Assembly: GCA_022572285.1 (NCBI GenBank)
Contig: JACZWF010000122.1
Span: 1 to 5,033, forward strand
Origin: Nitrososphaerota archaeon
GTDB taxonomy: Archaea; Thermoproteota; Nitrososphaeria; Nitrososphaerales; UBA57
Length of the DNA stretch: 5,033 bases
Reading direction: 5' to 3'
Shown: piece after piece, positions 5,019 through 5,033 of the stretch
How positions within the stretch are numbered: position 1 is the stretch's first letter
How the letters are laid out: each line of letters starts with the position of its first letter
The notes under the pieces: model-generated
What the model was told of the DNA's origin: nothing
Seen by the model: only the letters and a program-made list of their open reading frames with translations
Databases searched by the model: none
Position numbers and translations under genes: made by a program

Positions 5019-5033
5019 TTAATCACCACGGGT
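5019..5033 (-). promoter_or_regulatory. Ribosome binding site of etfA, possibly inside the end of an upstream gene
   Basis: Read on the minus strand the last 15 nt are ACCCGTGGTGATTAA, followed directly by the etfA ATG. GGTGAT resembles the archaeal Shine-Dalgarno. The TAA abutting the ATG could be the stop codon of an upstream gene (etfB would be the obvious candidate). Fifteen bases are too few to confirm it. Confidence 0.4.

Overview
The window looks like chromosomal DNA of an archaeon. Diagnostic genes are an archaeal-type peptidyl-tRNA hydrolase (Pth2), an aEF-1B (EF-1 beta) preceded by a four-knuckle zinc-ribbon protein (a pairing familiar from euryarchaeal genomes), and a geranylgeranyl reductase family enzyme of the kind that saturates archaeal isoprenoid lipids. 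FixC and EtfA next to these genes fit a heterotroph of the Thermoplasmata or a related euryarchaeal lineage. That placement is an inference from gene content, not from a search. There is no mobile element, CRISPR array, tRNA or rRNA, and the window is almost fully coding.

Layout, left to right. (1) Positions 1-551 (+): the 3' part of a ferredoxin/flavodoxin-reductase-type NAD(P)H oxidoreductase. Its reading frame is open to the left edge. (2) 556-918 (-): pth2, convergent with the first gene and only 4 nt from it. (3) 919-965: a short AT-rich divergent promoter region holding a perfect 16-bp palindrome. (4) 966-2144 (+): geranylgeranyl reductase family flavoprotein. (5) 2186-2365 (+): a 59-residue zinc-ribbon protein with a well-placed TATA box that predicts a leaderless transcript. 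(6) 2379-2645 (+): aEF-1B. It has no in-frame ATG, GTG or TTG at the position the protein fold needs, and it appears to start at CTG. (7) 2646-2739: a short intergenic segment with a TATA-like box, a small inverted repeat and a perfect 12-bp palindrome at the start of the next gene. (8) 2740-4020 (+): FixC/EtfC flavoprotein, starting at TTG. (9) 4017-5018 (-): etfA, convergent with fixC, their stop codons overlapping. The upstream partner of etfA, presumably etfB, would lie beyond the right edge.

Functionally there are two themes. One is translation: Pth2 recycles peptidyl-tRNA, aEF-1B exchanges nucleotide on aEF-1A, and the zinc-ribbon protein shares the aEF-1B transcription unit. The other is flavin-based electron transfer: the FNR-like reductase, GGR, FixC and EtfA. 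EtfA (with EtfB) and FixC normally form one electron-transfer system that links NADH or acyl-CoA oxidation to quinone and, in bifurcating versions, to ferredoxin. GGR needs low-potential electrons to saturate lipid chains, so a link between these genes is an attractive but unproven idea. I see no clearly new multi-gene system. The most unusual observation is the apparent CTG start of aEF-1B.
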